Shown here: positions 15,682 to 22,690 of the stretch, one piece after another
Numbering within the stretch: position 1 is the first letter of the stretch
How the letters are laid out: every line of letters begins with the position of its first letter
From: an uncultured delta proteobacterium
Lineage (GTDB): Bacteria > Myxococcota_A > Polyangia > Polyangiales > Polyangiaceae
Direction of reading: 5' to 3'
Assembly (NCBI GenBank): GCA_903906315.1
Contig: CAIVJW010000084.1
Location: forward strand, 1 to 32,664
Length of the DNA stretch: 32,664 nucleotides
Made by a program: the position numbers and the translations under genes
The notes under the pieces: model-generated
Seen by the model: the letters and a program-made list of their open reading frames with translations, nothing else
What the model was told of the DNA's origin: nothing
Database searches by the model: none

Positions 15682-16062
15682 TCAGTTGGGGGCGCGCAGA
15701 GCTTCGCCCCGTCGAAGCAGCCCAGCCAGACGCCCCGCGACCTCGAAGCCATCCTCAAGGGCGAATCGGAGTCCGTCGAGAACCTCCCCCATGACCATCG
15801 CGAGCGCCAGCCTCGACATGTCGGCCGCATCCCCGCGCATGAGGGTGCGCCGGGTGCCCACGTCGTCGAGCAGCATGACCGCGTCCCGGTGTGGAAGGTC
15901 TGACCAGTCAACGGCCAACGAGATCGCGTACATGGCGACTCGAACCCGATCCCGCTCGACGAACCTGGCCTCCTCCAGGAAGCCGCGCGCGAGCGGCCCG
16001 AGCACCGCGTACAGCCGCTCGACTTCTTCGTTGGTCGGTCGGTCCTCATCATTCTTCGGCAT
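15682..16062 (-). CDS. hypothetical helical protein, 126 aa
   Basis: I do not recognise the family. The sequence is well formed and mostly helical (NEEVERLYAVLGPLARGFLEEARFVERDRVRVAMYAISLAVDW at 12-54; a second helix pair near 75-115). No membrane segment, Cys cluster or catalytic motif is visible. The ATG at 16062 (MPKNDEDRPTNEEV) is chosen because the frame upstream is Arg/Ser/Pro-rich and not protein-like; the ribosome binding site is weak. A strong hairpin lies upstream at 16221-16248. Confidence 0.6.
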   Translation of the reverse strand: MPKNDEDRPTNEEVERLYAVLGPLARGFLEEARFVERDRVRVAMYAISLAVDWSDLPHRDAVMLLDDVGTRRTLMRGDAADMSRLALAMVMGEVLDGLRFALEDGFEVAGRLAGLLRRGEALRAPN

Positions 16063-16220
16063 CGGTATCACCGGTCGGCTGGGCGTTGAAGATTTGGCGC
16101 GGTGGAACAGGAGATGAGGAACGTGCCGTCTCGTGCTTCGAGAACGACCGCGCCTCAGCGGAGCCCTGCCCCGGCACGCCGCCCCCGAAGGGGCAGCGGC
16201 TGGGGCAGGATGGTGACCAG

Positions 16221-16248
16221 CGGACGATCCACCGGGCCGGATCGTCCG
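16221..16248 (-). terminator. 10-bp-arm hairpin downstream of the RHH/114-aa operon
   Basis: CGGACGATCC (16221-16230) and GGATCGTCCG (16239-16248) pair perfectly over an 8-nt loop. It lies 42 nt beyond the stop of the leftward 114-aa gene and upstream of the next leftward gene, so it is placed to end that transcript or insulate the two. There is no T-tract. Part of the 16063-16289 gap, which holds no other clear feature apart from a small CCCCGAAGGGG stem near 16184. Confidence 0.5.
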
Positions 16249-16289
16249 TCGCAACAGTGACAGGCGTCGGCCGCGAACACGGCTCGGGT

Positions 16290-16634
16290 CTACCTGGGGG
16301 CCCGCTCAATCCTGGCGAGACCGCCGTCCACGAACACGTAGTCGTCTTCCATCTGCCAGGAGACGAACATCCCGTCGTACGGGCGAAGGACGGCGAAGTT
16401 CAATCCGGTGACCGGCTCCGTGAAAACCAACGGATGACCCGCAGGATCCGTGGCTGCCCACGGATAGCTGTCCAGGATCGTGCGACCGTTGATGGTGGAT
16501 TGGTCATCGGCCGACGCGACAATCAGGTACGTCTGGTTCTTGATCGTCACGATGCGATACTGACACAGGTTCGATTTCGCGGACGAAATCAGCGACATAG
16601 CAGTCATCATGAGTGCGGACACGTTCGTGTTCAT
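16290..16634 (-). CDS. hypothetical beta-rich protein coupled to an RHH gene, 114 aa
   Basis: I do not recognise the family. The N-terminus is a short hydrophobic/Ser-rich helix (MNTNVSALMMTAMSLISSA), not a convincing signal peptide. The rest is beta-rich (YRIVTIKNQTYLIVASADD, NFAVLRPYDGMFVSW, DYVFVDGGLARIE). Start ATG at 16634 overlaps the stop of the preceding RHH gene (TGATG), with GGAG eight bases upstream inside that gene. Codon use is less GC-rich than in most neighbours, hinting at recent arrival. Size and coupling to an RHH protein would suit a toxin-antitoxin pair, but I see no known toxin fold. Confidence 0.6.
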   Translation of the reverse strand: MNTNVSALMMTAMSLISSAKSNLCQYRIVTIKNQTYLIVASADDQSTINGRTILDSYPWAATDPAGHPLVFTEPVTGLNFAVLRPYDGMFVSWQMEDDYVFVDGGLARIERAPR

Positions 16635-16831
16635 CACAGGGTCTCCTTGTTCGTAAGCATCGGCTCCGGAAGCCCCTCACCGCGGTCGTGGTACCTGAGG
16701 ACCAGGATGGCGCCTTCGGCCAGCAGGTCGCCGAGCGACCGGTCGAGATCGAGCCCGAGGTGGCGGAGCCGCTCGTGGACCGGTGCGGGTAGAAGGGTAC
16801 GGACGTGGCGTGGTGATTTTGAGTTTCTCAT
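16634..16831 (-). CDS. small ribbon-helix-helix-like protein, 65 aa
   Basis: Residues about 9-45 (VRTLLPAPVHERLRHLGLDLDRSLGDLLAEGAILVL) fit the RHH pattern: one beta strand, then two helices with 'RSLGDLLAEG' in the second. RHH proteins are dimeric DNA-binding repressors or antitoxins. The product is 65 aa, the usual size. Start ATG at 16831. It is the first gene of a two-gene leftward operon with the 114-aa gene, overlapping by one base. The 190-nt upstream gap (16832-17021) carries an AT-richer patch near 16845-16865 that probably contains the promoter; the remainder shows nothing definite. Confidence 0.6.
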   Translation of the reverse strand: MRNSKSPRHVRTLLPAPVHERLRHLGLDLDRSLGDLLAEGAILVLRYHDRGEGLPEPMLTNKETL

Positions 16832-17021
16832 CGCACTACAGACCGTTCATAGAAAGAAAAGCGATCACGACCGACACGACCATCACGCACCTGGGTACCT
16901 TGGTCGGGACGACACGGCCGACGAACGTGCTCCCGGTCCTCATGGGTCGAACCCGCCCACGGGAACTCGAATCAGTGGAGCCATGGGTCGGTACGGAGCC
17001 GAGCGTGGTGGGATGGGGTGA

Positions 17022-17426
17022 TCACGCTGCGTTGCCCCGCTCCCGAGCGGCCCTGCGTTCAGCTTGCTTGCGAAGGCGGGCCTTCTCGCGGTACTCCGGG
17101 GTCGAGCGGGATGCCTTGAGCTTCTCGGCATAGCGCTCGCGGTCGTAGGCCCTCTTGCGCTCCAGAAACCTCTCGGACCGATGGAACCTCAGGTTCCGAA
17201 CCAGGGAGAAGTTTCGCCAGGCGGGCTCATCGAAGATCTCGCCGAGCACGCGGCGGGCATCCCCGGGTTCCGTAGCGGCCTCAGTCACGACCCGCTTGTA
17301 GTAGTACCAGCGGTGCTCGACCTTCTTGTAGGTCTGGTCGTCCGACTCTCTCGTGAGGGTCGCCATGAGAGCCAGCATCGAGAGCCTGAGCGCGCGGAAG
17401 CGGGCGGACAGAGCTTCGGTACTCAT
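17022..17426 (-). CDS. hypothetical basic protein ending the helicase operon, 134 aa
   Basis: I do not recognise the family. The N-terminal half is helical (LSARFRALRLSMLALMATL), with an aromatic patch HRWYYYKRVV. The C-terminal third is a highly charged, basic helix (RKRAYDRERYAEKLKASR...RLRKQAERRAARERG) of the sort that binds nucleic acid or forms a coiled coil. Start ATG at 17426 overlaps the stop of the preceding gene as ATGA, so it is the last gene of the five-gene leftward operon headed by an RHH protein. A replication accessory role is suggested by context only. Confidence 0.6.
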   Translation of the reverse strand: MSTEALSARFRALRLSMLALMATLTRESDDQTYKKVEHRWYYYKRVVTEAATEPGDARRVLGEIFDEPAWRNFSLVRNLRFHRSERFLERKRAYDRERYAEKLKASRSTPEYREKARLRKQAERRAARERGNAA

Positions 17427-18076
17427 GACGCCACCCGGGGAAGCGTGACCCGCCGGAACTCCGACTCGGCGTACCTGGCGACATCCTCGGACCACGCGAG
17501 GTGCCCCTTGATGAACGGCTCGGTCGGCGTGTCCGTGATCCAGATCGGGCACCGGACGACCTCGATCCGGTGCATCAGTGCCGACCGCAAGATCCCCGGC
17601 ATCAGCTTGTTCGCGCCCCCAAGGAACCCGAGCCGCAGGATCACGAGGTCGGCGCTTGGCGCGAGGAGCTGGGGGACCGTCTCAACGACCTCGTCACGGC
17701 TATCTGCGAAGTGCCCCAGCCGCACCTGCTCATCGGTAATGACGCGGAAGTTGAAAGACCGTCCGGCTGCAACGCCGATGTGCCAGCGGATACCAAGAGC
17801 AAGCCGAAGGTGGGGTCGAAGGTCCCGCCATTGGGCGGTCAGCCACACGTTCTCGCGGGTCATGTCGGTCGCGAGCGTCCGATGATCCTGCGTTCGAGCC
17901 ACCAGCGGCGTCTCCGAAAGATGGGCGGCCTCGAACAAGTCATTCCCAAGGAAGACCTGCTTGCGGCGCCGATAGATGCAGATGCACTCGCGAGCCTCAT
18001 CGTCCCGGTCGCCGACGATGCTGCCGGTTCCGGCGCAGGCCCCGCAGTCGCGGTCGGACCACTCAGACGTTTGCAT
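17423..18076 (-). CDS. Cys-motif protein after DnaB-like helicase, possible helicase partner
   Basis: A 217-aa protein with an N-terminal cysteine cluster, C11-x2-C14 and C31-x-C33, likely a small zinc site, followed by an alpha/beta domain. The segment SADLVILRLGFLGGANKLM resembles the Walker B and following loop of P-loop ATPases, and VRCPIWITDTP resembles a sensor strand, but I see no Walker A. It starts inside the 3' end of the helicase gene (14-nt overlap) and overlaps the next gene by ATGA. Position and partial ATPase look make a helicase-loader-like role conceivable, in the way DnaC-type loaders sit beside DnaB-type helicases. This is inference. Confidence 0.55.
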   Translation of the reverse strand: MQTSEWSDRDCGACAGTGSIVGDRDDEARECICIYRRRKQVFLGNDLFEAAHLSETPLVARTQDHRTLATDMTRENVWLTAQWRDLRPHLRLALGIRWHIGVAAGRSFNFRVITDEQVRLGHFADSRDEVVETVPQLLAPSADLVILRLGFLGGANKLMPGILRSALMHRIEVVRCPIWITDTPTEPFIKGHLAWSEDVARYAESEFRRVTLPRVAS

Positions 18077-19538
18077 AGTCGAACTCCTCTACCGCCATCC
18101 CGGGGGCAACTACACCGGAGCCGTAGATCGTGCGGTTCATGATCCGCCGGCACGACAGATCGACCGAGGCCACGAAGGGCTCGAAGAGCGGATTATCGCG
18201 GTTCTTGAGGTTGCAGAAGAGGGTCGTCCCGTTCCTTCGGTGCTCCTCATCGAGGAAGGTTGTCGTGACGGTGTCGGCGGAACGTTCGGCCTCGTTCGCG
18301 TACGAGAGGGCACTCATCTTGTACCGCCCCTGATTCTTGGTGGCTTCCTCCTTGCCCTGACGGTTGATCTGGAAGAGCATCAGCACGGGCACCCCCTGGC
18401 CGCTGTTGAACTGGAGGGCGAGCTTCTTGGCATCGCGAAGAACTGAGTTTAGCTCGATCGTGTAGTCGCGGTTCTGCTTCTTCTTGCGAGCCTCGACGAG
18501 CCCGCCGTGGTCGATCACCAAGAGCCCCACGTCGATCTGCTTGTGGGTCAGCTCGGCGTCGAGCCGGATGTCGTCGATGGTCAGATCACGGGCCGGCGTG
18601 CGGGCGTCGAAGTGACAGTATTCGGGGTTGTTGCAGAAGTCGTCGATGACCTTCTGGAAGAACAGTTCCTCGTCGGGGGACAGATCGCCGTCCCGAACCT
18701 TTCGGTAGTCGAGAGGCCGATGCCCCTGCCGTCTCCACTTTGTATTCGCCGAGTGGATGACGTAGATCTGACGGCGGAGTTGTTGGTAGGGGACTTCCAG
18801 CGAGACGTAGAGGACGTTCGTCCTGTACCGCGTGACGAGGTTGTAACACCAGTTGAGGGCGAAGCTGGTCTTCAGCTCAGCAGCGAATGCGGCATGGACC
18901 CACAGCTCGCCCCGCTTGATGCCGTGACACACCTTGTCGATCTCGTTGAGCCCGGTCAACCGCCCCCAGACCTTGTCCTTGTTGCTCTTGGCCTCCTGGT
19001 ACTCGTTCCACACGTCCATGCCGTCGAGTCGGAAGTCTCCCTTCGTACGTGCGGTGGTCTGCGGCTCGACCAGGGAGAGGGCGCGGCCGAGCAGGTGCTG
19101 GATGCCCGCCTCGACGCCCTGCTTGCGAACCTTCTCGCCGTTCTCGCGGATCTCGACGCCGCGCACGATGATGTCGCTCGCCTCCTTCAGGAGCGCTACT
19201 GCCCGAGCCTTCTGCTGGTCGTCGATGAGGTTCGTGACGAGCTGGGCGAAGTTGGTGCGGATGTAGGAGGCGGCGGCGGCGACGTCCTTGAGCCGCTCGA
19301 TCGTCTCGATGTCGCCCTCGCTGCTCGGGCCACCCATGGAGGAGAAATGGTCGCGGACGGTCAGCCCGGACGGCATTTCGAGGTGGCGCTGGAAGTACTC
19401 GCGGACGAAGTCGAAGATCCGTTGGTCGGGCGGCTGAATCCACTGGAGCCCGGCCGTGTTGACCTTCTGGAAGTTCTGGACGAGGTTCTCCGGCGTGATG
19501 CCGCCGAAGTCGATGATGGATCGTAGGAGGCGCTTCAC
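18063..19538 (-). CDS. DnaB-like (SF4) replicative helicase with atypical P-loop
   Basis: A 491-aa protein with an N-terminal helical domain and a C-terminal RecA-like core. DnaB-family landmarks are GELWVHAAFAAELKTS (P-loop about 216-225, K223), YVSLEVPYQQLRRQ (after strand 2), LLVIDHGGLV (Walker B, D343), and LFQINRQGKEEATKNQ...MSALSYANEAERSAD. The P-loop keeps K-T but lacks the usual glycines, as in some phage DnaB-like proteins. The GTG start at 19538 has GAGGTGA five bases upstream, and overlaps the preceding stop as GTGA. It is the core of a five-gene operon and probably unwinds DNA for replication of the element. Loss of ATPase activity is possible but not shown. Confidence 0.8.
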   Translation of the reverse strand: MKRLLRSIIDFGGITPENLVQNFQKVNTAGLQWIQPPDQRIFDFVREYFQRHLEMPSGLTVRDHFSSMGGPSSEGDIETIERLKDVAAAASYIRTNFAQLVTNLIDDQQKARAVALLKEASDIIVRGVEIRENGEKVRKQGVEAGIQHLLGRALSLVEPQTTARTKGDFRLDGMDVWNEYQEAKSNKDKVWGRLTGLNEIDKVCHGIKRGELWVHAAFAAELKTSFALNWCYNLVTRYRTNVLYVSLEVPYQQLRRQIYVIHSANTKWRRQGHRPLDYRKVRDGDLSPDEELFFQKVIDDFCNNPEYCHFDARTPARDLTIDDIRLDAELTHKQIDVGLLVIDHGGLVEARKKKQNRDYTIELNSVLRDAKKLALQFNSGQGVPVLMLFQINRQGKEEATKNQGRYKMSALSYANEAERSADTVTTTFLDEEHRRNGTTLFCNLKNRDNPLFEPFVASVDLSCRRIMNRTIYGSGVVAPGMAVEEFDYANV

Positions 19539-19912
19539 GGGGTCACCTCGGAGGACGGGGCGGTCTTCTCGGAAGGGGAGCGCCGCAGACCGATCTTGTG
19601 GCACTCGGAGGACGGAGCCCGAGTTTGACTTGGAAGCGCCTCATCGAGGAGGACCACCGAGGAGGATGGCTCGGTGTTCCGATCAGGATGACGGTGTTCC
19701 GCTTGTCGTCCACACCATACTCTCAATCTCTTCTTCTCTACGTCTGATCCAGAGAAGAAGAAGAGTGAGAGTATGGTGTGGACGACACGATCGAGCTGCT
19801 GGTCGTGCATCATCCTCGTGGGATGAACAGCGGCTCCGGCATCCTCCGTGTGGAGTGACAGCTCGCTGGCGGCCTCCTTGATGACGATCACGGTGGTCAT
19901 GGCGGCCCGCAT
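19535..19912 (-). CDS. small ORF containing a long inverted repeat, 125 aa
   Basis: Start ATG at 19912 overlaps the preceding RHH stop (TGATG), with GGGGAGG upstream, and its own TGA overlaps the helicase GTG. Coupling at both ends supports translation. The N-terminus (MRAAMTTVIVIKEAASELS) looks protein-like; the rest is polar, and the middle (HTILSLFFFSGSDVEKKRLR) is encoded by the large inverted repeat at 19703-19786. No family is recognised. It may be a genuine small protein, or a leader-like ORF whose job is to carry ribosomes across the hairpin to the helicase gene. Confidence 0.5.
   Translation of the reverse strand: MRAAMTTVIVIKEAASELSLHTEDAGAAVHPTRMMHDQQLDRVVHTILSLFFFSGSDVEKKRLRVWCGRQAEHRHPDRNTEPSSSVVLLDEALPSQTRAPSSECHKIGLRRSPSEKTAPSSEVTP
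19703..19786. repeat. near-perfect long inverted repeat inside a coupled ORF
   Basis: Left arm 19703-19738 and right arm 19750-19786 are complementary over 22 outer and 10 inner base pairs, separated by a 4/5-nt mismatch, around an 11-nt loop (19739-19749). The outer arm begins TGTCGTCCACACC and the inner arm is CTTCTTCTCT/AGAGAAGAAG. It is AT-richer than the flanks. It could form a cruciform or RNA hairpin of about 32 bp. Candidate roles: replication origin or single-strand origin near the helicase gene, an attenuator inside the operon, or a protein-binding site. Confidence 0.8.
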
Positions 19913-20163
19913 CACGGCGCCTCCCCGGCCTTGATGGCGGGCTGCGGAGGCGCGCCGATGGCGTCAGCGGCGGAACGGACGGCGGGGCCTGCGGGAGTCA
20001 CCGCCCGGTCCGCGTCCAGGAGGTAGGCCCGCAGGGCGGCCTCCACGATGGCCCGCTGGGGGAGCTGCTCGGCTTGGGCCCGCGTCGAGAGGGCATCGGC
20101 CACCTCCATGGACACGAGGACGTAGAGGGTGTGGCGGGGCGGGTAGATGGGTCGTCGGGTCAT
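19912..20163 (-). CDS. RHH-like regulator heading the helicase operon, 83 aa
   Basis: The N-terminal half (HTLYVLVSMEVADALSTRAQAEQLPQRAIVEAALRAYL, about 11-48) fits a ribbon-helix-helix fold: a strand, then two helices, the second with RAIVEAALRAYL. The C-terminal ~35 residues are Pro/Ala-rich and flexible. Start ATG at 20163 with AGGAG seven bases upstream. Its stop overlaps the next ORF (TGATG). First gene of the leftward operon, so it probably represses its own promoter in the AT-rich divergent region to the right; copy-control proteins of the CopG type have this size and place. Confidence 0.6.
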   Translation of the reverse strand: MTRRPIYPPRHTLYVLVSMEVADALSTRAQAEQLPQRAIVEAALRAYLLDADRAVTPAGPAVRSAADAIGAPPQPAIKAGEAP

Positions 20164-20332
20164 CGCGTTTCTCCTGCCCTGGAAGCTTTATAGATAGATA
20201 ATTGAGAATCTCGCCTGGTGGCTCCGGCTCTCCCCGCAAACCAAGCTCTCGACGGCACCGCGTTCGACCCGGCCCGGAAGTCGGAAACTCTTGCGGAACT
20301 ACTTGTCGAGCCTCTCAGGTAGGAGGCCGCTC
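20164..20332. promoter_or_regulatory. divergent promoter region with AT-rich core
   Basis: Between the leftward RHH gene and the rightward AT-hook gene. Positions 20186-20209 (TTTATAGATAGATAATTGAG) are strikingly AT-rich for this window and include TATAAA on the minus strand (20187-20192) as a possible -10, plus a small GAGA-A-TCTC palindrome. I see no clear -35. AGGAGG at 20321-20326 is the ribosome binding site of the rightward gene. Confidence 0.45.
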
Positions 20333-20917
20333 ATGCCGCAGACCCCGTGCAAGGACTGGAACGTCGTTCCGCTGATCGTCAAGAGGCGACCCGGCAGACC
20401 CAGGAAGGTGCGCCCAGCTCCTGATGCGTCCGAACTGGACTACGTCGCCGAGGTTGCCAAGGCTGCCGAGTCGTTCATCAACGACGACCCCGTGGTCACG
20501 GCCTTCTCCTGCAAGGACGCGGGCGACATCGGCAGCCTGAACCTTGTGATGCACAGCTTGGCCGAGGAGCAGGCGGCCTTGTTGTTCGATCGCCTTCGGC
20601 TCACTCGTGAGGGGCGCGGGGATCCGGCGCCGATCTCATCAAGAAGAGTGGACGCCTTGCTGAAGCTCGGTCGGCTCGTGGTCCAGCGCGAGAACACGCT
20701 TCAGGAGAGCGGAGATCTCGATCCCGCTCACCTCGACCAGGTCGTCGGGATGCTCGTCGCCGAGGTCGCGGCCGTCATCGAGGACACCACCGCGCCCGAG
20801 ATCGCGGAGAGGTTCATGGCCGTGCTGCACGAGAAGATGAAGACCGCCTCGTTCCCCTCGTGCTGCCTCACGAGCACCCCAGCGGCACCGGGCGGTACCG
20901 TGGGGGGCTGCTCGTGA
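20333..20917 (+). CDS. AT-hook protein, possibly small-terminase-like, 194 aa
   Basis: Near the N-terminus KRRPGRPRK (about 18-25) is a classic AT-hook minor-groove binding motif. The rest is helical: LDYVAEVAKAAESFINDD, RRVDALLKLGRLVVQREN and VAEVAAVIEDTTAPEIAERF. The arrangement 'RRVDALLKLGRLVVQRE...' near the middle is reminiscent of phage small terminase or other DNA-recognition subunits, but this is a weak resemblance. Start ATG at 20333 with AGGAGG seven bases upstream, which decides against an earlier start. Divergent from the helicase operon; its stop overlaps a tiny downstream ORF (TGATG). Confidence 0.6.
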   Translation: MPQTPCKDWNVVPLIVKRRPGRPRKVRPAPDASELDYVAEVAKAAESFINDDPVVTAFSCKDAGDIGSLNLVMHSLAEEQAALLFDRLRLTREGRGDPAPISSRRVDALLKLGRLVVQRENTLQESGDLDPAHLDQVVGMLVAEVAAVIEDTTAPEIAERFMAVLHEKMKTASFPSCCLTSTPAAPGGTVGGCS

Positions 20918-21003
20918 TGACGACGTTGCTCGTCCTCGCGATGAAGGTGGCGGGCGCCATGATCGTGGGTCGGCTGGCCGGCTTGGCGATCATTCGGAGG
21001 TAG
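20917..21003 (+). CDS. 28-aa putative membrane peptide coupled to the AT-hook gene
   Basis: ATG at 20917 overlaps the AT-hook stop (TGATG); stop TAG at 21001-21003. The product is MTTLLVLAMKVAGAMIVG then RLAGLAIIRR: a hydrophobic helix with a basic end, like small single-pass membrane peptides. GGGGGG at 20902-20907 could serve as a weak ribosome binding site. Its last 14 bases overlap the 3' end of the convergent ParB-like gene. It may be a type I-like toxin, a holin-like peptide or chance. Confidence 0.35.
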   Translation: MTTLLVLAMKVAGAMIVGRLAGLAIIRR

Positions 21004-22690
21004 GCTGGCCCGTTGCCGTTCCCACGTACTGCACGATCGCCTTGTGGAGGTAGTTGCGGAACGCTTGGCGGCAGCAACACCAGGAATCGGCGCCGCGGAG
21101 GTTCGCAATGAGGCAGCGCCTGGGGACGTCCTCGTGCTCCCAGGCCATCAGGATGCCCGGCTTTCGGTAGGGCGCATGACTCCATGGGTTGCCGTCGTCG
21201 AGGCACCTCCAGTAGGCCACGCAGAGCACCCCACCCGGCGTCGTGATCCGAACCCGCTCCCGTGGGTACCTGTGGTTCACGAGCAACGAAGCGTTGCGGA
21301 TTCGAGGGTCGGCCTCGACCGCAGCGCGAAGGGCCTCACGGACCACCTGCCGGACCGGCGGGTTTAGGTCGCTGTCGCTGCTGCGCCACTCGGTCATCCA
21401 CTCGTCGTCGGTCATCCACATGAGCCGCAAGCGATCCGGAACGGTTCGAGCGAGGGCAACGACGAGGCGCTTCCACTCGCTCACGGCCTCCGGGGAATCG
21501 TTCGCCGCCATCCAGTCCGCGTAGACACGATCGCGGATCAGCGTCCCGCTCTCGACGGGCTCGCACCGGGGACAGCCGCCGTCGCGATGCCGGAAGATCG
21601 TGTCGCCGCAGATGGGGCACCGAGCCGCTTCGAGATGCTCGACCTCGCCGACCTGCACCTGGGCCCGGAGCGCCTCCGGGAGCGACCCGACAACCGCGCG
21701 CAAGTCGAGCAACCACGAGGTGCGTGTCGTCGGCGCCATCGGATTGTAGACGGACTCGTCCACGATCTCGGCCTCGCCCGCGTCGGTGAGGACGATGGCG
21801 TCACCCTCCACCGCTGCGCGCACGCGGCGGCCATACAGGTTCTCGAACTCGCAGGCGCCGTTGATCAGGGTGCCCTCGGCGCGCGACTCCTTGGTCGGCC
21901 GATCCTTCGACTTCGAGACCGCCGCCCGGTGGATCGTGGAGGCCACGTCGGTCGGAGCGACCTCACCCACCTCCAGTGCGGGCGTGACACCGGGACACCC
22001 GGACACCGCGACCTCGGGCGGTGCCACGGCCTTCTTCGCCTGGCTCACGGTCTTCGCCTGCCCCGACGCGAGAAGGTCCATCACGGACCGGCGCTCGCCC
22101 TCGGGGAGCCGGGCGAGCTGCACGAGCTGGGTGTGGTTGTTGGCGACCTCGTGGTCGAGAAGGCGGAGTGCATCGGCCCCGAGCTTGTCGGCGATCTGCA
22201 CCCGCTGCTGAACCATCCGCTCGCCGGAGCCACCGCGGGCTTCGGCCTCTGCAAACGAAATCGCTTTCGCTTGCAGGTCATGCCGGGCGACGGCTCCCGC
22301 CACACCGCGGCGCGTCTCAGGGGGCGCCTGCTCGTACAGCTCCTTCCGGCGCCGCTCGGCAACCGCGCGCTCCAGTACGGTGAGGTCGCGGCGGGCGAGG
22401 TTCTCCTCGATCTCGTCCAGCTCGATGTCGACCTCTTTCGCGTCGGCCTCGACGAAGACGACGTTGATCTCGGTGAGCCCGAGCCGCTCGTGCGCGAGCA
22501 GCCGATGGAGGCCGAAGACGAGCCGGCCGTCCCGGCGGACGCGGACCGGGCTGAGCAGCCCCCTGCGGCCCACGGACTCGGCGATTACCTTGACGACACG
22601 GGGGTCGGCACGGCGGCGGCGGTCCTCGGAGACGATGACCGAGCTGACCGCGACGGTGTCACGGTGTCCGGGTGTCACGGCGGCGCTCAC
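20990..22690 (-). CDS. ParB-domain protein fused to zinc ribbon and long C-terminal domain
   Basis: A 566-aa protein. Residues about 15-115 form a ParB/Srx domain: DPRVVKVIAESVGRRGLLSPVRV, GLHRLLAHERLG (60-71, equivalent to the GxRR box), and DEIEENLARRDLTVLERA (92-109). A ParB-type helical DNA-binding stretch follows to about 220. A zinc ribbon is made by C358, C361, C373 and C376 (CPIC...CPRC). The remaining ~190 residues are an unrecognised Trp/Arg-rich domain. This is longer than usual ParB (about 300 aa). GTG start at 22690 overlaps the MCM-like stop (GTGA), with GGAGG upstream. Likely role: site-specific DNA binding for partition or regulation, coupled to the MCM-like protein. Two of the 8-bp arrays lie within this gene. 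Confidence 0.75.
   Translation of the reverse strand: MSAAVTPGHRDTVAVSSVIVSEDRRRRADPRVVKVIAESVGRRGLLSPVRVRRDGRLVFGLHRLLAHERLGLTEINVVFVEADAKEVDIELDEIEENLARRDLTVLERAVAERRRKELYEQAPPETRRGVAGAVARHDLQAKAISFAEAEARGGSGERMVQQRVQIADKLGADALRLLDHEVANNHTQLVQLARLPEGERRSVMDLLASGQAKTVSQAKKAVAPPEVAVSGCPGVTPALEVGEVAPTDVASTIHRAAVSKSKDRPTKESRAEGTLINGACEFENLYGRRVRAAVEGDAIVLTDAGEAEIVDESVYNPMAPTTRTSWLLDLRAVVGSLPEALRAQVQVGEVEHLEAARCPICGDTIFRHRDGGCPRCEPVESGTLIRDRVYADWMAANDSPEAVSEWKRLVVALARTVPDRLRLMWMTDDEWMTEWRSSDSDLNPPVRQVVREALRAAVEADPRIRNASLLVNHRYPRERVRITTPGGVLCVAYWRCLDDGNPWSHAPYRKPGILMAWEHEDVPRRCLIANLRGADSWCCCRQAFRNYLHKAIVQYVGTATGQPTSE
21984..22007. repeat. three tandem 8-bp units (NNGACACC) inside the ParB-like gene
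   Basis: GTGACACC, GGGACACC and CGGACACC follow each other without gaps. Read on the other strand these are GGTGTCCG, GGTGTCCC and GGTGTCAC. An 8-bp period does not match codons, so the repetition is not explained by peptide repeats. Confidence 0.65.
22655..22678. repeat. three tandem 8-bp units (GGTGTCNN) at the ParB-like start
   Basis: GGTGTCAC, GGTGTCCG, GGTGTCAC in uninterrupted tandem, just inside the 5' end of the ParB-like gene and in the opposite orientation to the arrays at 21984 and 22895. This is where an autoregulatory or partition site would be expected. Confidence 0.65.

Noticed and set aside
16930-17000. tRNA-like GGGTTCGACCC on the minus strand
   Set aside because: The sequence after the loop does not pair with the stem before it, so no T-arm forms.
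18507-19526. Long rightward open frame antisense to the DnaB-like helicase
   Set aside because: Val/Asp/Leu-rich shadow; the leftward strand carries all helicase motifs and coupled starts.
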